Part shown: piece after piece, positions 34,785 to 43,772 of the stretch
Numbering within the stretch: position 1 is the first letter of the stretch
Layout: each line of letters begins with the position of its first letter
Source of the DNA: Bradyrhizobium frederickii
Lineage (GTDB): Bacteria > Pseudomonadota > Alphaproteobacteria > Rhizobiales > Xanthobacteraceae
Direction: 5' to 3'
DNA length: 64,000 nt
Assembly: GCF_004570865.1 (NCBI RefSeq)
Contig: NZ_SPQS01000001.1
Span: forward strand, 124,001-188,000
Notes under the pieces: generated by a model
Seen by the model: the letters and a program-made list of their open reading frames with translations, nothing else
What the model was told of the DNA's origin: nothing
Database searches by the model: none
Position numbers and translations under genes: made by a program

Positions 34785-36794
34785 ATGAGCGATTCCGGCA
34801 ATCACTGGGAGGTCGGCACTGATATCGGTGGCACCTTCACCGACATCGTCGCGATCCGGAGCGATTCCGCGGAAGTGCGGACCGCCAAGGTGCCGTCGCG
34901 GCCCGACGCACCCGTTCAGGCGATGCTGGAGGCCATCGACGCGGTTGGCCTGCGCAAGAGCGAGGTCAAACGCTTCGTTCACGGCACCACGCGTGTCACC
35001 AACGCTATCGTCGAGGGCCGGTTGCCGAAGGTGGCGCTGGTCGCGACCGCGGGTTTTGCCGACGTGCTGGAGATCGCGCGCTACCGCCGCCGCGATCTCT
35101 ATCGCCTCGCTATCCCGCCGAAATCGCCGCCCCTGGTGCCGCCGGAACGATGCTTTGGGCTCGCCGAACGCCTCGACCACGAGGGCCGGGTGCTGAAAGC
35201 GCTGGAGGAAGCGGAGATCGAGCGTCTGGTGGCCTGGCTCAAGCGTACCGGCGTGCAGAGCGTCGCCGTGGCCTTGCTTCACGCCTATGCCAATCCGGTG
35301 CACGAAAAAATGCTCGGCGAGCGACTCAAGGAAGTCGTCGCACATGTCTCGCTGTCGCACGAGGTCAATCCCGAGGCGCGCGAATATGAGCGGACCTCGG
35401 CAACCGTGTTCAACGCGGCCGCGATGCCGATCGCGGTGGAATATCTCAGCGAGCTGGAGCAGCGGCTGCCGATCGGCCCCGGCCTCCAGGTGTTTCATTC
35501 CGCCGGCGCCATGATCCCGATTTCGGCGGTGAAACGCCGGCCGCTGGTGATGGCGATGTCGGGGCCTGCGGCCGGCGTCTCCGCTTCCGTCGCCATCGCG
35601 CGCCAGCTCGGCGCCTCGCGCATGCTGACCTTCGACATGGGCGGCACCACGACGGATGTTTGCCTGATCGTGGACGGCCAGGCCGAGATGACGGACGGTC
35701 GCATGCTGGGCGACAAGCCGTTGCGCCAGCCGATGCTCGCGGTGCATTCGATCGGCGCGGGCGGTGGATCAATCGTCCGCAGCGGCCCCGGCGGCCTCAC
35801 GGTCGGCCCGCAGAGTGCCGGCTCCGAGCCGGGACCGGCGTGCTATGGCCGCGGCGGTCGTGAGCCGACGATCACCGATGCCAATGCCGTGCTCGGCTAT
35901 CTCAATCCCGAGACGAAACTCGGCGACCGTATCGGCCTCGACATCGAGGCCGCGAAGCGCGTGATCGAACCGGTCGCGCGCGCGCTCGAACTCGACCTCA
36001 CCGAAACGGCGCTAGGAATCATCAAGGTCGCGAATGCGACCATGGCCCGCGCGCTCCGCCGCGTCACGGTCGAGCGCGGCATCGACGGGCGCGACTGTAC
36101 GCTGCTTGCCTTCGGCGGCGGCGGCCCGATGCATGCTGCGGGCCTTGCCGATCTCTATGGAATCACAGAGGTCGTCGTGCCCAGCGCATCGAGCGCGTTC
36201 TCGGCGCTGGGCTGCCTCACGGCCGATTTCAGCTTCCTCCAGCAGCAGACTCTTCGCGCCGCCCTCGACGGTATCGATCTCGCACGCGTATCGGAGCGGA
36301 TCGGAACCTTGATGGCCGATGCGTCCGCGCCGCTGCTTGCCAATGGCGTTGCGAGGGCGGAGATTCAGGTCGAGCTGGTGGCGCTGATGCGCTATGCGGC
36401 GCAGAACGATGCCATTCCTATTCCCTTCGCCGTGCCGCTGGACGTCGCCAAGCTCGAGCAGGACTTCCTGACGCGGCATCACGAGCTGTTCGGTTATGCA
36501 ACCGACGAACCCTGTGTGATCGAATCCGTGCGTGTCCAGGCCCGTCGTCCGTCTACGACGGTCGTGAGCCCTCCGGCGGCTGCAGTGAGGGCGGTATCGT
36601 CAGGCAAGCGCACCTGCTCATTCGACGGTCTGCATGAGACCGAGACGGCAATCATCGACCGCACTTTGCTGACCGACGTCGTCAATGGCCCTGCGATCAT
36701 CGAGGACGCGTGGTCGACCGTCGTTTTGCCACCAGACTGGCAGGCAAGACCTGATCTGTCAGGCAACCTGTTCCTGACGCGGAGGTCGGCATGA
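34785..36794 (+). CDS. hyuA: Hydantoinase/oxoprolinase subunit A (ATP-dependent)
   Basis: The protein has 669 residues from the ATG at 34785; a GTG two codons upstream is possible. It shows the acetate/sugar-kinase-like ATPase fold of HyuA: VGTDIGGTFTDIVAI at the N-terminus, HGTTRVTNAIVEGRLPKVALVATAGF, the central FDMGGTTTDVCLI near residue 285 and FGGGGPMHAAGLADLYGI near residue 445. With HyuB it hydrolyses a cyclic amide (hydantoin, N-methylhydantoin, 5-oxoproline) at the expense of ATP in the cytoplasm. The length fits single HyuA proteins, not the fused 1,200-residue oxoprolinase. It starts the operon behind the MocR gene. Confidence 0.93.
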   Translation: MSDSGNHWEVGTDIGGTFTDIVAIRSDSAEVRTAKVPSRPDAPVQAMLEAIDAVGLRKSEVKRFVHGTTRVTNAIVEGRLPKVALVATAGFADVLEIARYRRRDLYRLAIPPKSPPLVPPERCFGLAERLDHEGRVLKALEEAEIERLVAWLKRTGVQSVAVALLHAYANPVHEKMLGERLKEVVAHVSLSHEVNPEAREYERTSATVFNAAAMPIAVEYLSELEQRLPIGPGLQVFHSAGAMIPISAVKRRPLVMAMSGPAAGVSASVAIARQLGASRMLTFDMGGTTTDVCLIVDGQAEMTDGRMLGDKPLRQPMLAVHSIGAGGGSIVRSGPGGLTVGPQSAGSEPGPACYGRGGREPTITDANAVLGYLNPETKLGDRIGLDIEAAKRVIEPVARALELDLTETALGIIKVANATMARALRRVTVERGIDGRDCTLLAFGGGGPMHAAGLADLYGITEVVVPSASSAFSALGCLTADFSFLQQQTLRAALDGIDLARVSERIGTLMADASAPLLANGVARAEIQVELVALMRYAAQNDAIPIPFAVPLDVAKLEQDFLTRHHELFGYATDEPCVIESVRVQARRPSTTVVSPPAAAVRAVSSGKRTCSFDGLHETETAIIDRTLLTDVVNGPAIIEDAWSTVVLPPDWQARPDLSGNLFLTRRSA

Positions 36795-38371
36795 AGCTCG
36801 ACCCGTTTATCGTCGAGGTCATCAGGCACGGGCTCTCCGCCGCGGCCGAGGAGATGAGCCTTGTCATGACGCGTTCGGCGCGGTCGCCGCTGTTGCGCGA
36901 GGCTGGGGACCTGTCGTCGGCGATCACCGATGGTCATGGGGGCTTGGTTGGGCAGGGCCGCGACATTCCGATCCATCTCGGCGCGATGGCCTACACCATC
37001 CTCGAATTGCTGAAGGTGATGCCACGCGAGCGCCTGAACGACGGGGATGTGCTGATCTACAATGTCGGCGCGCTCGGCGGCAATCATCTCAACGACGTCA
37101 AGGTCGTGCGGCCCGTCTTCTTCGAGGACGAGATCGTGGCGTTCGCGGTCAGCCTGGCGCACTGGCCGGACATCGGCGGCACCTGGCCCGGCAGCTATTT
37201 TGCCAAGGCGATCGACACCTTCCAGGAGGCGATGCGGATTCCGCCGGTGCTGATCGCGACTGCGGCCGGCATCAACACGGCGATCGTGCAACTGCTGAAG
37301 GCCAATGTTCGCGATGCCGAATCCTGCGAGGGCGATCTCCTGGCGCAAATCGCCGCGACCAAAGCCGGTGAGAAGCGCATCCTTGAGCTGTGCCGCGAAC
37401 ACGGCAAGGTGGTCTTCATCGCGGCGCAGTTGCGCCTGCACGATCTGTCCGAAATCGAGATGCGCGAGGCGCTTCGCAGCCTTCCGGACGGCGTCTATGA
37501 GGGCGAGGACCACCTCGACGACGGCAGCGACAACAACGCGCCGGCGCGCATCCATGTGAAGATCACCATTCGCGGCGACGAAGCGACCTTCGACCTCTCC
37601 GGAAGCTGCGACCGGGTGTCCAATTTCTGCAACACGACGCCGTTCATGGCGCGCTCTGCGGTGGCCTATGCCGCGCGCATCATGAGCGGACGGGACATGC
37701 AGCAGAATGCCGGCGCGCTGCGACCACTGACCATCATCACGCGCCCGGGCTCGATCCTCGAGCCGGGCTGGACCGCATCGGTTGCCGCAGGCAACCATGA
37801 GACGTCCATGCGTATCGTCGACGCGATCTTCCGTGCGATGCAGGACACCATTCCCGAGCGCCTGTCGGCCGGCGGCGCCACCACGGCAGGTGTTCTGTTC
37901 TTCGCCGAGCCGCGGCCGAACGGCGCCTGGAAGATGCTTTACGAGGTCCATGGCGGCGGCGAAGGCGCCCGTCACGATCGGGACGGAACGTCCGCGACCC
38001 GTGTACATCTTTCCAACACGTCGAACACGCCGGTCGAGGTGATCGAGGCGAATTACGCGATCCGCCTCGAGCAGCAGGCTATCCGCCGGAACTCCGGCGG
38101 AGCGGGAGCGTATCGCGGCGGCGACGGTTCGGTTCGGACCTATCGCATCCTCGCACCCTCGATGCACCTGACGACCTGCATCGAACGGATGGTGCTTCCG
38201 CCGTGGGGCATGCAGGGCGGCGAGGCCGGCAAGGCTTGTCGTATCTCGCTGGTCAGGCATGGCGCGAACGTCGCGATCGACGGCAAGTCGAACCTGGTGT
38301 TGCAGCAAGATGATCTCGTCACGATCGAGATGTGCGGCGGCGGCGGTTATGGCGCTGCAGCTGTAGAGTGA
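36791..38371 (+). CDS. hyuB: Hydantoinase/oxoprolinase subunit B
   Basis: The protein has 526 residues and starts within the hyuA stop codon (ATGA), a sign of coupled translation and a fixed subunit ratio. Family motifs are clear: DPFIVEVIRHGLSAAAEEMSLVMTRSARSPLLREAGDLSSAITD at the N-terminus, DVLIYNVGALGGNHLNDVKVVRPVF in the middle and FCNTTPFMARSAVAYAARI further on. It forms the complex with HyuA that opens five-membered cyclic amides. The C-terminus keeps the RRNSGGAGAYRGGDG segment near residue 435. No sign of damage. Confidence 0.93.
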   Translation: MKLDPFIVEVIRHGLSAAAEEMSLVMTRSARSPLLREAGDLSSAITDGHGGLVGQGRDIPIHLGAMAYTILELLKVMPRERLNDGDVLIYNVGALGGNHLNDVKVVRPVFFEDEIVAFAVSLAHWPDIGGTWPGSYFAKAIDTFQEAMRIPPVLIATAAGINTAIVQLLKANVRDAESCEGDLLAQIAATKAGEKRILELCREHGKVVFIAAQLRLHDLSEIEMREALRSLPDGVYEGEDHLDDGSDNNAPARIHVKITIRGDEATFDLSGSCDRVSNFCNTTPFMARSAVAYAARIMSGRDMQQNAGALRPLTIITRPGSILEPGWTASVAAGNHETSMRIVDAIFRAMQDTIPERLSAGGATTAGVLFFAEPRPNGAWKMLYEVHGGGEGARHDRDGTSATRVHLSNTSNTPVEVIEANYAIRLEQQAIRRNSGGAGAYRGGDGSVRTYRILAPSMHLTTCIERMVLPPWGMQGGEAGKACRISLVRHGANVAIDGKSNLVLQQDDLVTIEMCGGGGYGAAAVE

Positions 38372-38381
38372 GGGGATTGCG

Positions 38382-39677
38382 ATGAGCAGATTGTTGCGAA
38401 CCGGGCTGAATGCGGGCGACGCCGCGCCGATGGCCGTGGTCGGCGGCGAGGGCGTCTACTTCCACCTGTCCGATGGCCGCAAGCTGATCGACGGCAGCAA
38501 CACCGGCGGCGGTCTCGGCCATCGCCACCCCGCAATGGTGGAGGCGATCCGCCGCGCGGCGGATACGCCCGTCGTCAACGAGGGCTGGACCTGGGTGGGC
38601 CGCGAACAGGCCGCGGACGATCTGATGGCGACCGCTTTCAAAGGCGAGGAGGACTGGGTCGGCGCGGTGCGCTTCTGCATCAGCGGCAGCGAGGCCAACG
38701 ACATGGCGCTGTCGCTCTGTCAGGCGCTGACGCAGCGGTCCGCATTGGCGACGCGCGAACGTGCCTATCACGGCATCACCGGCCTGTCGCGCAGCATGAC
38801 GGTGCAGCCGCAATGGCATGGCGGGCTCGCGGTGCATGCCGGTGGTTCGAAGCTGCCGGCGCCGATGGCGCCGGTGCGGATCCTGCCGGCGCCGGATGGC
38901 GCGATCTACGGTGCACCGGCCAACAATACGCCGCCAGCTGAGTATCTCGCGGATGCCACGCGGCTGCTCTCGGACACGGCGGCAACCATCATCGACTACA
39001 CCCAGGGCGGCATCTATTACGACGGCGAATATCAGGACGAAGTGGCGCGCTGCGCGCGGCAGGCGGGCTCCTACTGGATCGCGGACGAGGTCGTGACCGG
39101 CGCGGGGCGCGCGGGCCGCTGGTTCGCATTCCAGGGGGCGAAAAGCCGCCCGGACATCGTCACGCTGGGCAAGTCGCTCGGCGGCGGCGCGGCGGCGGTG
39201 GCGGCGGTCGTGGTGTCCAAGGACATCGTCGAGCGGCTCAAGGGGACGAGCTGGCAGAACTACGGCACGCTGCGCGGTCATCCCATCAGCATGGCGGCCG
39301 TCAGCGCCTATCTGAAGGTTGTCACCGAGGACGGGATTCTGGAGCGTGTGCAGCAGCTCGAGAAGCTGTTCATCCGCCGCCTGCTCGCGATCGCGCAGAA
39401 GCATCCGAGCGTGCAGCGCGTCGCGGGGCAGGGGCTGCACTGGACGGTGGAGCTGCACGGGCCGGATTGGCGCACCTGGCATGCCGACACCACGGAGGTG
39501 CCGATCGCCTCGCGCGTCGCGGAGCGGGCGCTGGAAGCCGGTGCGGTGATCGGCACCAGCGGCGAGCAGACCTCGCTGTTCCTGGCGCCGCCGCTGGTCA
39601 TTTCCGAGCGCGAGGCTGACCATCTTCTGGACGCGCTTGACCACGGCCTCGATACTGCCGACGAGGAGCACGGGTGA
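38382..39677 (+). CDS. Class III aminotransferase, glutamate-1-semialdehyde aminomutase-like
   Basis: This 431-residue fold-type I PLP enzyme has Schiff-base lysine K264 in VTLGKSLGGGAAA, the pyridine-nitrogen aspartate D235 in WIADEVVTGAGR, and the phosphate-side SGSEANDMALSLCQAL. It resembles glutamate-1-semialdehyde aminomutase and beta-amino-acid/omega-transaminases. In this operon it more likely removes the amino group from the amino acid released by the hydantoinase/carbamoylase steps than serves tetrapyrrole synthesis. It begins 10 bp after hyuB and its end overlaps the next gene. Confidence 0.9.
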   Translation: MSRLLRTGLNAGDAAPMAVVGGEGVYFHLSDGRKLIDGSNTGGGLGHRHPAMVEAIRRAADTPVVNEGWTWVGREQAADDLMATAFKGEEDWVGAVRFCISGSEANDMALSLCQALTQRSALATRERAYHGITGLSRSMTVQPQWHGGLAVHAGGSKLPAPMAPVRILPAPDGAIYGAPANNTPPAEYLADATRLLSDTAATIIDYTQGGIYYDGEYQDEVARCARQAGSYWIADEVVTGAGRAGRWFAFQGAKSRPDIVTLGKSLGGGAAAVAAVVVSKDIVERLKGTSWQNYGTLRGHPISMAAVSAYLKVVTEDGILERVQQLEKLFIRRLLAIAQKHPSVQRVAGQGLHWTVELHGPDWRTWHADTTEVPIASRVAERALEAGAVIGTSGEQTSLFLAPPLVISEREADHLLDALDHGLDTADEEHG

Positions 39678-41356
39678 GCGCGGACCAAACAACACTCCGC
39701 CCTTCGCCGGCCTGGCCGGCGGATGAGCCCTGGCATCTTGCGATGCCGGAGGGAACGCTTTACGACGCGCTGGCGCGTGCTGCACGCGAACGCCCGTCGC
39801 ATCCGGCGACGGTGTTTTACGGCGCTGGCATGGGCTACGCCGAGCTGCGCGACCGCGTCGATGCCATGGCCGGCTTCCTGCAGCGCGCCTGCGGCGTGAA
39901 GCGCGGCGATCGCGTCATGATCGCACTTCAGAACTCGCCGCAATATATCATCGCCTATTACGCGGTGATGCGCGCAGATGCCGTAATCGTGCCCGTCAAT
40001 CCCATGAACAAGTCGGCCGAGGTCGCCTATCTCGCCGCGGATAGCGGCGCTCAGGTCGCGATCATTGGAAGCGAGCTGATCTCCGTGTTCGCTCCCCTCG
40101 TGGGCACAGCAATCAGCAATGCGGTTGTTGCCCAATATCGCGACGAGGTCCCGCTGGCGACGCCTTATACGCTGCCGTCATGCGTGACCGAAGCCCCGTC
40201 GGAGATGCCGGCGCTGCCGGGCTGGCATTCCTGGTCCTCTGCGATCGAACGGCGCCTACAACCGGGTACAATGGAGGCAGGTCCGGACGATCTCATGATC
40301 CTGCCCTACACGTCTGGCACCACGGGCAAGCCCAAAGCGTGCATGCATACGCATCGCAGCGCGCTGTTTACGGCTGTCCTGCAAGCGCGCTGGTACAAGC
40401 TGGACCGCAGCGCCGTGATGACCGGGTTCATGCCACTGTTCCACGTGGCGGGCATGCAGGGATCGATGAATGCGGCGATCGTCACTGGAGCCACGCTGCT
40501 CTTGATGGCGCGCTGGGACAAGGATCTGCTCCCGGACCTGTTCGAAAGCCATGGCGTGACGTTCTGGAACGCCGCGCCCACCATGATCGTGGATGTGCTC
40601 GCCAGCGCCGGCTTTCGCGACGAATGTTTTGCCAAACTCAAGGTGCTGACCGGCGGCGGCGCGGCGATGCCGACGGCGGTCGCTGAGCGGCTGAAGGGGC
40701 GCTTCGGCCTCGATTTCGTCGAGGGCTACGGCATGACCGAGACGATGTCGCCGACGCACCTCAACCCGATGGCCGCGCCGAAGCGGCAATGCCTCGGCAT
40801 CGCGGTGCACGAGACGCATGCGCGGATCATCGATCCCGAGAGCTTGGTCGAGCTCGACGACAATGTCGTCGGCGAGATCGTCGTGCACGGGCCGCAGGTG
40901 TCGCAAGGATATTGGAATAGACCCCAGGCGAATGCCGAGGCCTTCATCGATCTTGGCGGCAAGCGGTTCCTCCGGACGGGCGATCTCGGCTACCGAGATG
41001 CCGAAGGCTATTTCTTCGCGGTCGACCGCCTGAAGCGGATGATCAATGTCAGCGGCTTCAAGGTCTGGCCAGCCGAGGTCGAGGCAGCGATGTATCAGAA
41101 CGGCGCTATCCGGGAATGCTGCATCGTCTCGGCGCCGGACGGCTACCGCGGCGAGACCGTCAAGGCACTGGTGGTTCTGGACGAGACCGCGCGCGCAACG
41201 ACATCGCCCGACGACATCATTGGCTGGGCGCGGGGCGCGATGGCGAGCTACAAGGCGCCGCGAGCCGTCGTCTTCGTCGAGTCCCTGCCGCGCACTGCAA
41301 GCAACAAGGTCAACTGGCGGCTTTTGCAGGACGCCGAATGGGGACGGACGGCATGA
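39674..41356 (+). CDS. AMP-forming acid-CoA ligase
   Basis: The protein has 560 residues and starts at a GTG (39674) that overlaps the aminotransferase stop as GTGA. ANL motifs: YTSGTTGKPKACMHTHR, EGYGMTETMSP, TGDLGYRDAEGYFFAVDR and KRMINVSGFKVWPAEVE; the C-terminal catalytic lysine is in TASNKVNWRLLQ. It is a medium/long-chain or aryl-acid CoA ligase. Its place after an aminotransferase suggests that the deaminated carboxylic acid is activated to a CoA ester for beta-oxidation. The next gene starts 103 bp later. Confidence 0.91.
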   Translation: MSADQTTLRPSPAWPADEPWHLAMPEGTLYDALARAARERPSHPATVFYGAGMGYAELRDRVDAMAGFLQRACGVKRGDRVMIALQNSPQYIIAYYAVMRADAVIVPVNPMNKSAEVAYLAADSGAQVAIIGSELISVFAPLVGTAISNAVVAQYRDEVPLATPYTLPSCVTEAPSEMPALPGWHSWSSAIERRLQPGTMEAGPDDLMILPYTSGTTGKPKACMHTHRSALFTAVLQARWYKLDRSAVMTGFMPLFHVAGMQGSMNAAIVTGATLLLMARWDKDLLPDLFESHGVTFWNAAPTMIVDVLASAGFRDECFAKLKVLTGGGAAMPTAVAERLKGRFGLDFVEGYGMTETMSPTHLNPMAAPKRQCLGIAVHETHARIIDPESLVELDDNVVGEIVVHGPQVSQGYWNRPQANAEAFIDLGGKRFLRTGDLGYRDAEGYFFAVDRLKRMINVSGFKVWPAEVEAAMYQNGAIRECCIVSAPDGYRGETVKALVVLDETARATTSPDDIIGWARGAMASYKAPRAVVFVESLPRTASNKVNWRLLQDAEWGRTA

Positions 41357-41459
41357 AAGCTGCTTGGCTGGGAAATCGGCGCTGGGCTACGTTATGCTGC
41401 GTGCGCCGGAACAACCTTGAAGCCGCTGCTTCCCCCGAGAGATCACCAGGAACTCGCTG

Positions 41460-42392
41460 ATGCGAATCGTCAATGTCGCCGCCGCCCAGATGGGCCCGAT
41501 CCAGAAAGCCGACAGCCGCGAGGCCGTGGTCAAGCGCATGATCGCGCTGATGGACGAGGCCAAGAGCAAAGGCGCCGACTTGATCGTCTATCCCGAATTG
41601 GCGTTGACGACGTTCTTCCCGCGCTGGTATGTCGAGGACCGGGCCGAGTTCGACGTCTGGTTCGAGCGGGAGATGCCGAACGCGGCGACAAGGCCGCTGT
41701 TCGAGCGTGCCGCGCAGCACGGAATGGCGATGAACTTCGGCTATGCGGAGCTGACGCCGGACGGCCATCATTTCAACACCGCGGTTCTCACCGACAAGTC
41801 CGGCAAGATCGTCGGCAAATACCGCAAGGTTCACCTGCCGGGCCATGTGGAATACGACACCAAACGCTCGCACCAGCATCTGGAGAAGCGCTATTTCGAG
41901 CCGGGCGATCTCGGCTTCAAGGTCTGGCGTACGCTGGGCGGCATCATCGGCATGGCGATCTGCAACGACCGCCGCTGGCCCGAGACCTATCGCGTCATGG
42001 GCTTGCAGGGCGTGGAGATGGTGCTGATCGGCTACAACACGCCATCCGTGAATGCCGAGAAGAGCGAAGAGGGCGTCGAAAAGCGCCTGTTCCACAATCG
42101 CCTCTCGGTGCAGGCTGGCGCCTACCAGAACGCGACCTGGGTGGTCGCGGTGGCAAAGGCCGGCATCGAGGACGGCCACCCGCTGTTCGGCGGCAGCCTG
42201 ATCGTCGATCCCAACGGCGAGATCGTGGCCGAAGCGAAGACGGAGGAAGACGAGGTCCTGGTCCATCCCTGCGACCTCGATGCCACCACCTTCGGCAAGA
42301 CCACGATCTTCGATTTCGCCCGGCATCGCCGCATCGAGCATTACGGCCTGATCACCAGCCAGACCGGCGCGGTGCCGCCGCCGGAGACGTGA
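41460..42392 (+). CDS. N-carbamoyl-D-amino-acid hydrolase (nitrilase superfamily)
   Basis: The protein has 310 residues and the carbon-nitrogen hydrolase triad: E46 in YPELALTTFFPRW, K123 in KYRKVHLPGH and C168 in AICNDRRWPE. The surrounding sequences (AAAQMGPIQKADSR, HLEKRYFEPGDLGF, YRVMGLQGVEMV, HYGLI near the C-terminus) are those of DCase, which splits N-carbamoyl-D-amino acids to D-amino acid, CO2 and ammonia. It would take the product of the D-hydantoinase encoded at 43773. Specificity for D-alpha- over beta-ureido acids is inferred from similarity alone. It sits 5 bp before the flavin reductase gene. Confidence 0.92.
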   Translation: MRIVNVAAAQMGPIQKADSREAVVKRMIALMDEAKSKGADLIVYPELALTTFFPRWYVEDRAEFDVWFEREMPNAATRPLFERAAQHGMAMNFGYAELTPDGHHFNTAVLTDKSGKIVGKYRKVHLPGHVEYDTKRSHQHLEKRYFEPGDLGFKVWRTLGGIIGMAICNDRRWPETYRVMGLQGVEMVLIGYNTPSVNAEKSEEGVEKRLFHNRLSVQAGAYQNATWVVAVAKAGIEDGHPLFGGSLIVDPNGEIVAEAKTEEDEVLVHPCDLDATTFGKTTIFDFARHRRIEHYGLITSQTGAVPPPET

Positions 42393-42397
42393 CGCCG

Positions 42398-43057
42398 ATG
42401 GCTGACAAGGGCATCTCCCTGCGCGAGCTTGACGCGCGTGACCGCTACAAGCTGCTCTGCGGCGTTGTGGTGCCGCGGCCGATCGCGCTGGTGACGACGC
42501 TGGACGAGAACGGAGCTGTCAATGCCGCGCCCTTCAGCTTCTTCAACGTCTTCTCGGAGAGCCCTGCGCTGATCGTACTCGGGCTGCAGCACAAGCCGGA
42601 TCATTCGCCAAAGGACACGACCCGTAACATCCATCGCGACGGCGAGTTCGTGGTTCACATGGTCGACGAGGCGCTGTCGACGGCAATGAACGACTGCGCG
42701 ATCGATTTTCCCTCCGGCGACAGCGAGGTCGCCGCGACCGGCCTTGCCACGCTTTCATCGGTGGACGTGAAGGTGCCGCGCCTCGCCGCGGCGCCTTTTG
42801 CGCTGGAATGCCGGCGCCACGTCGTGCTGAACTTCTCGCCGGATCGCGAGCTGTTGATCGGCGAGGTGCTCAGGGTCCACGCCCGTGAGGGCCTCGTCGA
42901 TGCCGGCAATATGTATGTCGATTTCGATGCGTACCGGCCGATCGGGCGCATGTTCGGCAATCTCTATACGACGCAGCGGGATACGTTCGCGCTTGTCCGC
43001 GAGAGCCATGCGCAATGGCTCGCTCGTCAGGACAAGAAAGAGTTGAAGGACGCCTAG
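42398..43057 (+). CDS. Flavin reductase-like (FMN split-barrel) protein
   Basis: The protein has 219 residues from the ATG at 42398. A much longer open frame upstream of it is only a shadow of the carbamoylase gene. Motifs are VVVPRPIALVTTLDENGAVNAAPFSFFNVFSESP and, near the end, DAYRPIGRMFGNLYTT. It binds FMN and could supply reduced flavin to an oxygenase, with the FAD protein at 46981 as a local candidate partner only if that enzyme is flavin-dependent in trans. Its TAG stop lies in the palindrome CTAG (43054-43057), whose other strand provides the stop of the opposing racemase gene. Confidence 0.87.
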   Translation: MADKGISLRELDARDRYKLLCGVVVPRPIALVTTLDENGAVNAAPFSFFNVFSESPALIVLGLQHKPDHSPKDTTRNIHRDGEFVVHMVDEALSTAMNDCAIDFPSGDSEVAATGLATLSSVDVKVPRLAAAPFALECRRHVVLNFSPDRELLIGEVLRVHAREGLVDAGNMYVDFDAYRPIGRMFGNLYTTQRDTFALVRESHAQWLARQDKKELKDA

Positions 43058-43716
43058 TGAGCCGAGAACTGCACCGTGCCCAGCGCCATGGTGACGGCCG
43101 CCTGTGTCGGATCGATCACGGGAATGCGCAGCGCGTCCTCCAGCGGGCGGCGGTGGCGCGCCATACCGGCGCAGCCCATCACAATGGCGCGGGCGCCGTC
43201 CTCGTCGCGCAGCGCGCGGCCGACCTCGATCATCTTGGCGAGCGTCCCTTCGCCGGACGCCGTCTCCGCAACGCTCATGTTCAGCGGCCGCTCGCCGGCG
43301 AGGCGGTCGGTCAGCCCCATCTGTCTGAGATAACGCATGTGTCGCGGGATCGAGCGCTGGGCGATCGCGATGACGCCAAAGGTCTCGGCACGGGCAAGCG
43401 CCGTGAGCACGCCGCACTCGGCAATGCCGAACACGGGACGGTCGGTGCCTTCACGACAGACCTGAAGCCCGGGATCGCTGTAGCAGGCGATGATGAAGGC
43501 GGCCGAGCTGTTGTCGCTTTCGACCAGGCGGCGCAGCGGCATCGCGACGCTGTCAACGTCGGCTTGGCTCTCGATCCCGAAGGGGCCGTCAGCCAGCGTC
43601 TGGCAGATCACTTCCGGTCCGCCCTCGAAGTCGAGCGGCTTCAGCGCATCCTCCAGCCCTTGCGTGACGTTGTGATTGGAATTGGGGTTGATGACGAGAA
43701 TGCGCGGCCGGGACAT
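43054..43716 (-). CDS. hyuE: Asp/Glu/hydantoin racemase family protein
   Basis: This 220-residue protein starts RILVINPNSNHNVTQGLEDAL, the hydantoin racemase N-terminus. The two catalytic cysteines are C78 in IIACYSDPG and C182 in VMGCAGMARHR. It would interconvert D- and L-5-substituted hydantoins so that a D-specific hydantoinase and carbamoylase can consume both. The gene is convergent with the flavin reductase gene and diverges from the hydantoinase gene, with only 56 bp between those two starts. Allantoin racemase and maleate isomerase relatives are the main alternatives; the neighbourhood favours hydantoin racemase. Confidence 0.9.
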   Translation of the reverse strand: MSRPRILVINPNSNHNVTQGLEDALKPLDFEGGPEVICQTLADGPFGIESQADVDSVAMPLRRLVESDNSSAAFIIACYSDPGLQVCREGTDRPVFGIAECGVLTALARAETFGVIAIAQRSIPRHMRYLRQMGLTDRLAGERPLNMSVAETASGEGTLAKMIEVGRALRDEDGARAIVMGCAGMARHRRPLEDALRIPVIDPTQAAVTMALGTVQFSAH

Positions 43717-43772
43717 GATGGTCTTCCTGCAAAATGGCGATCACTCGTTTCAGGCATATCATGGAGTGCCTC

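Noticed and set aside
36494..38308. A 604-codon leftward open frame opposite hyuA and hyuB
   Set aside because: It spans the junction of two overlapping real genes and shows only low-complexity Arg/His/Asp-rich sequence.
38319..39785. A 488-codon leftward open frame opposite the aminotransferase gene
   Set aside because: The + strand has the PLP lysine and aspartate in place. The leftward translation has no motif.
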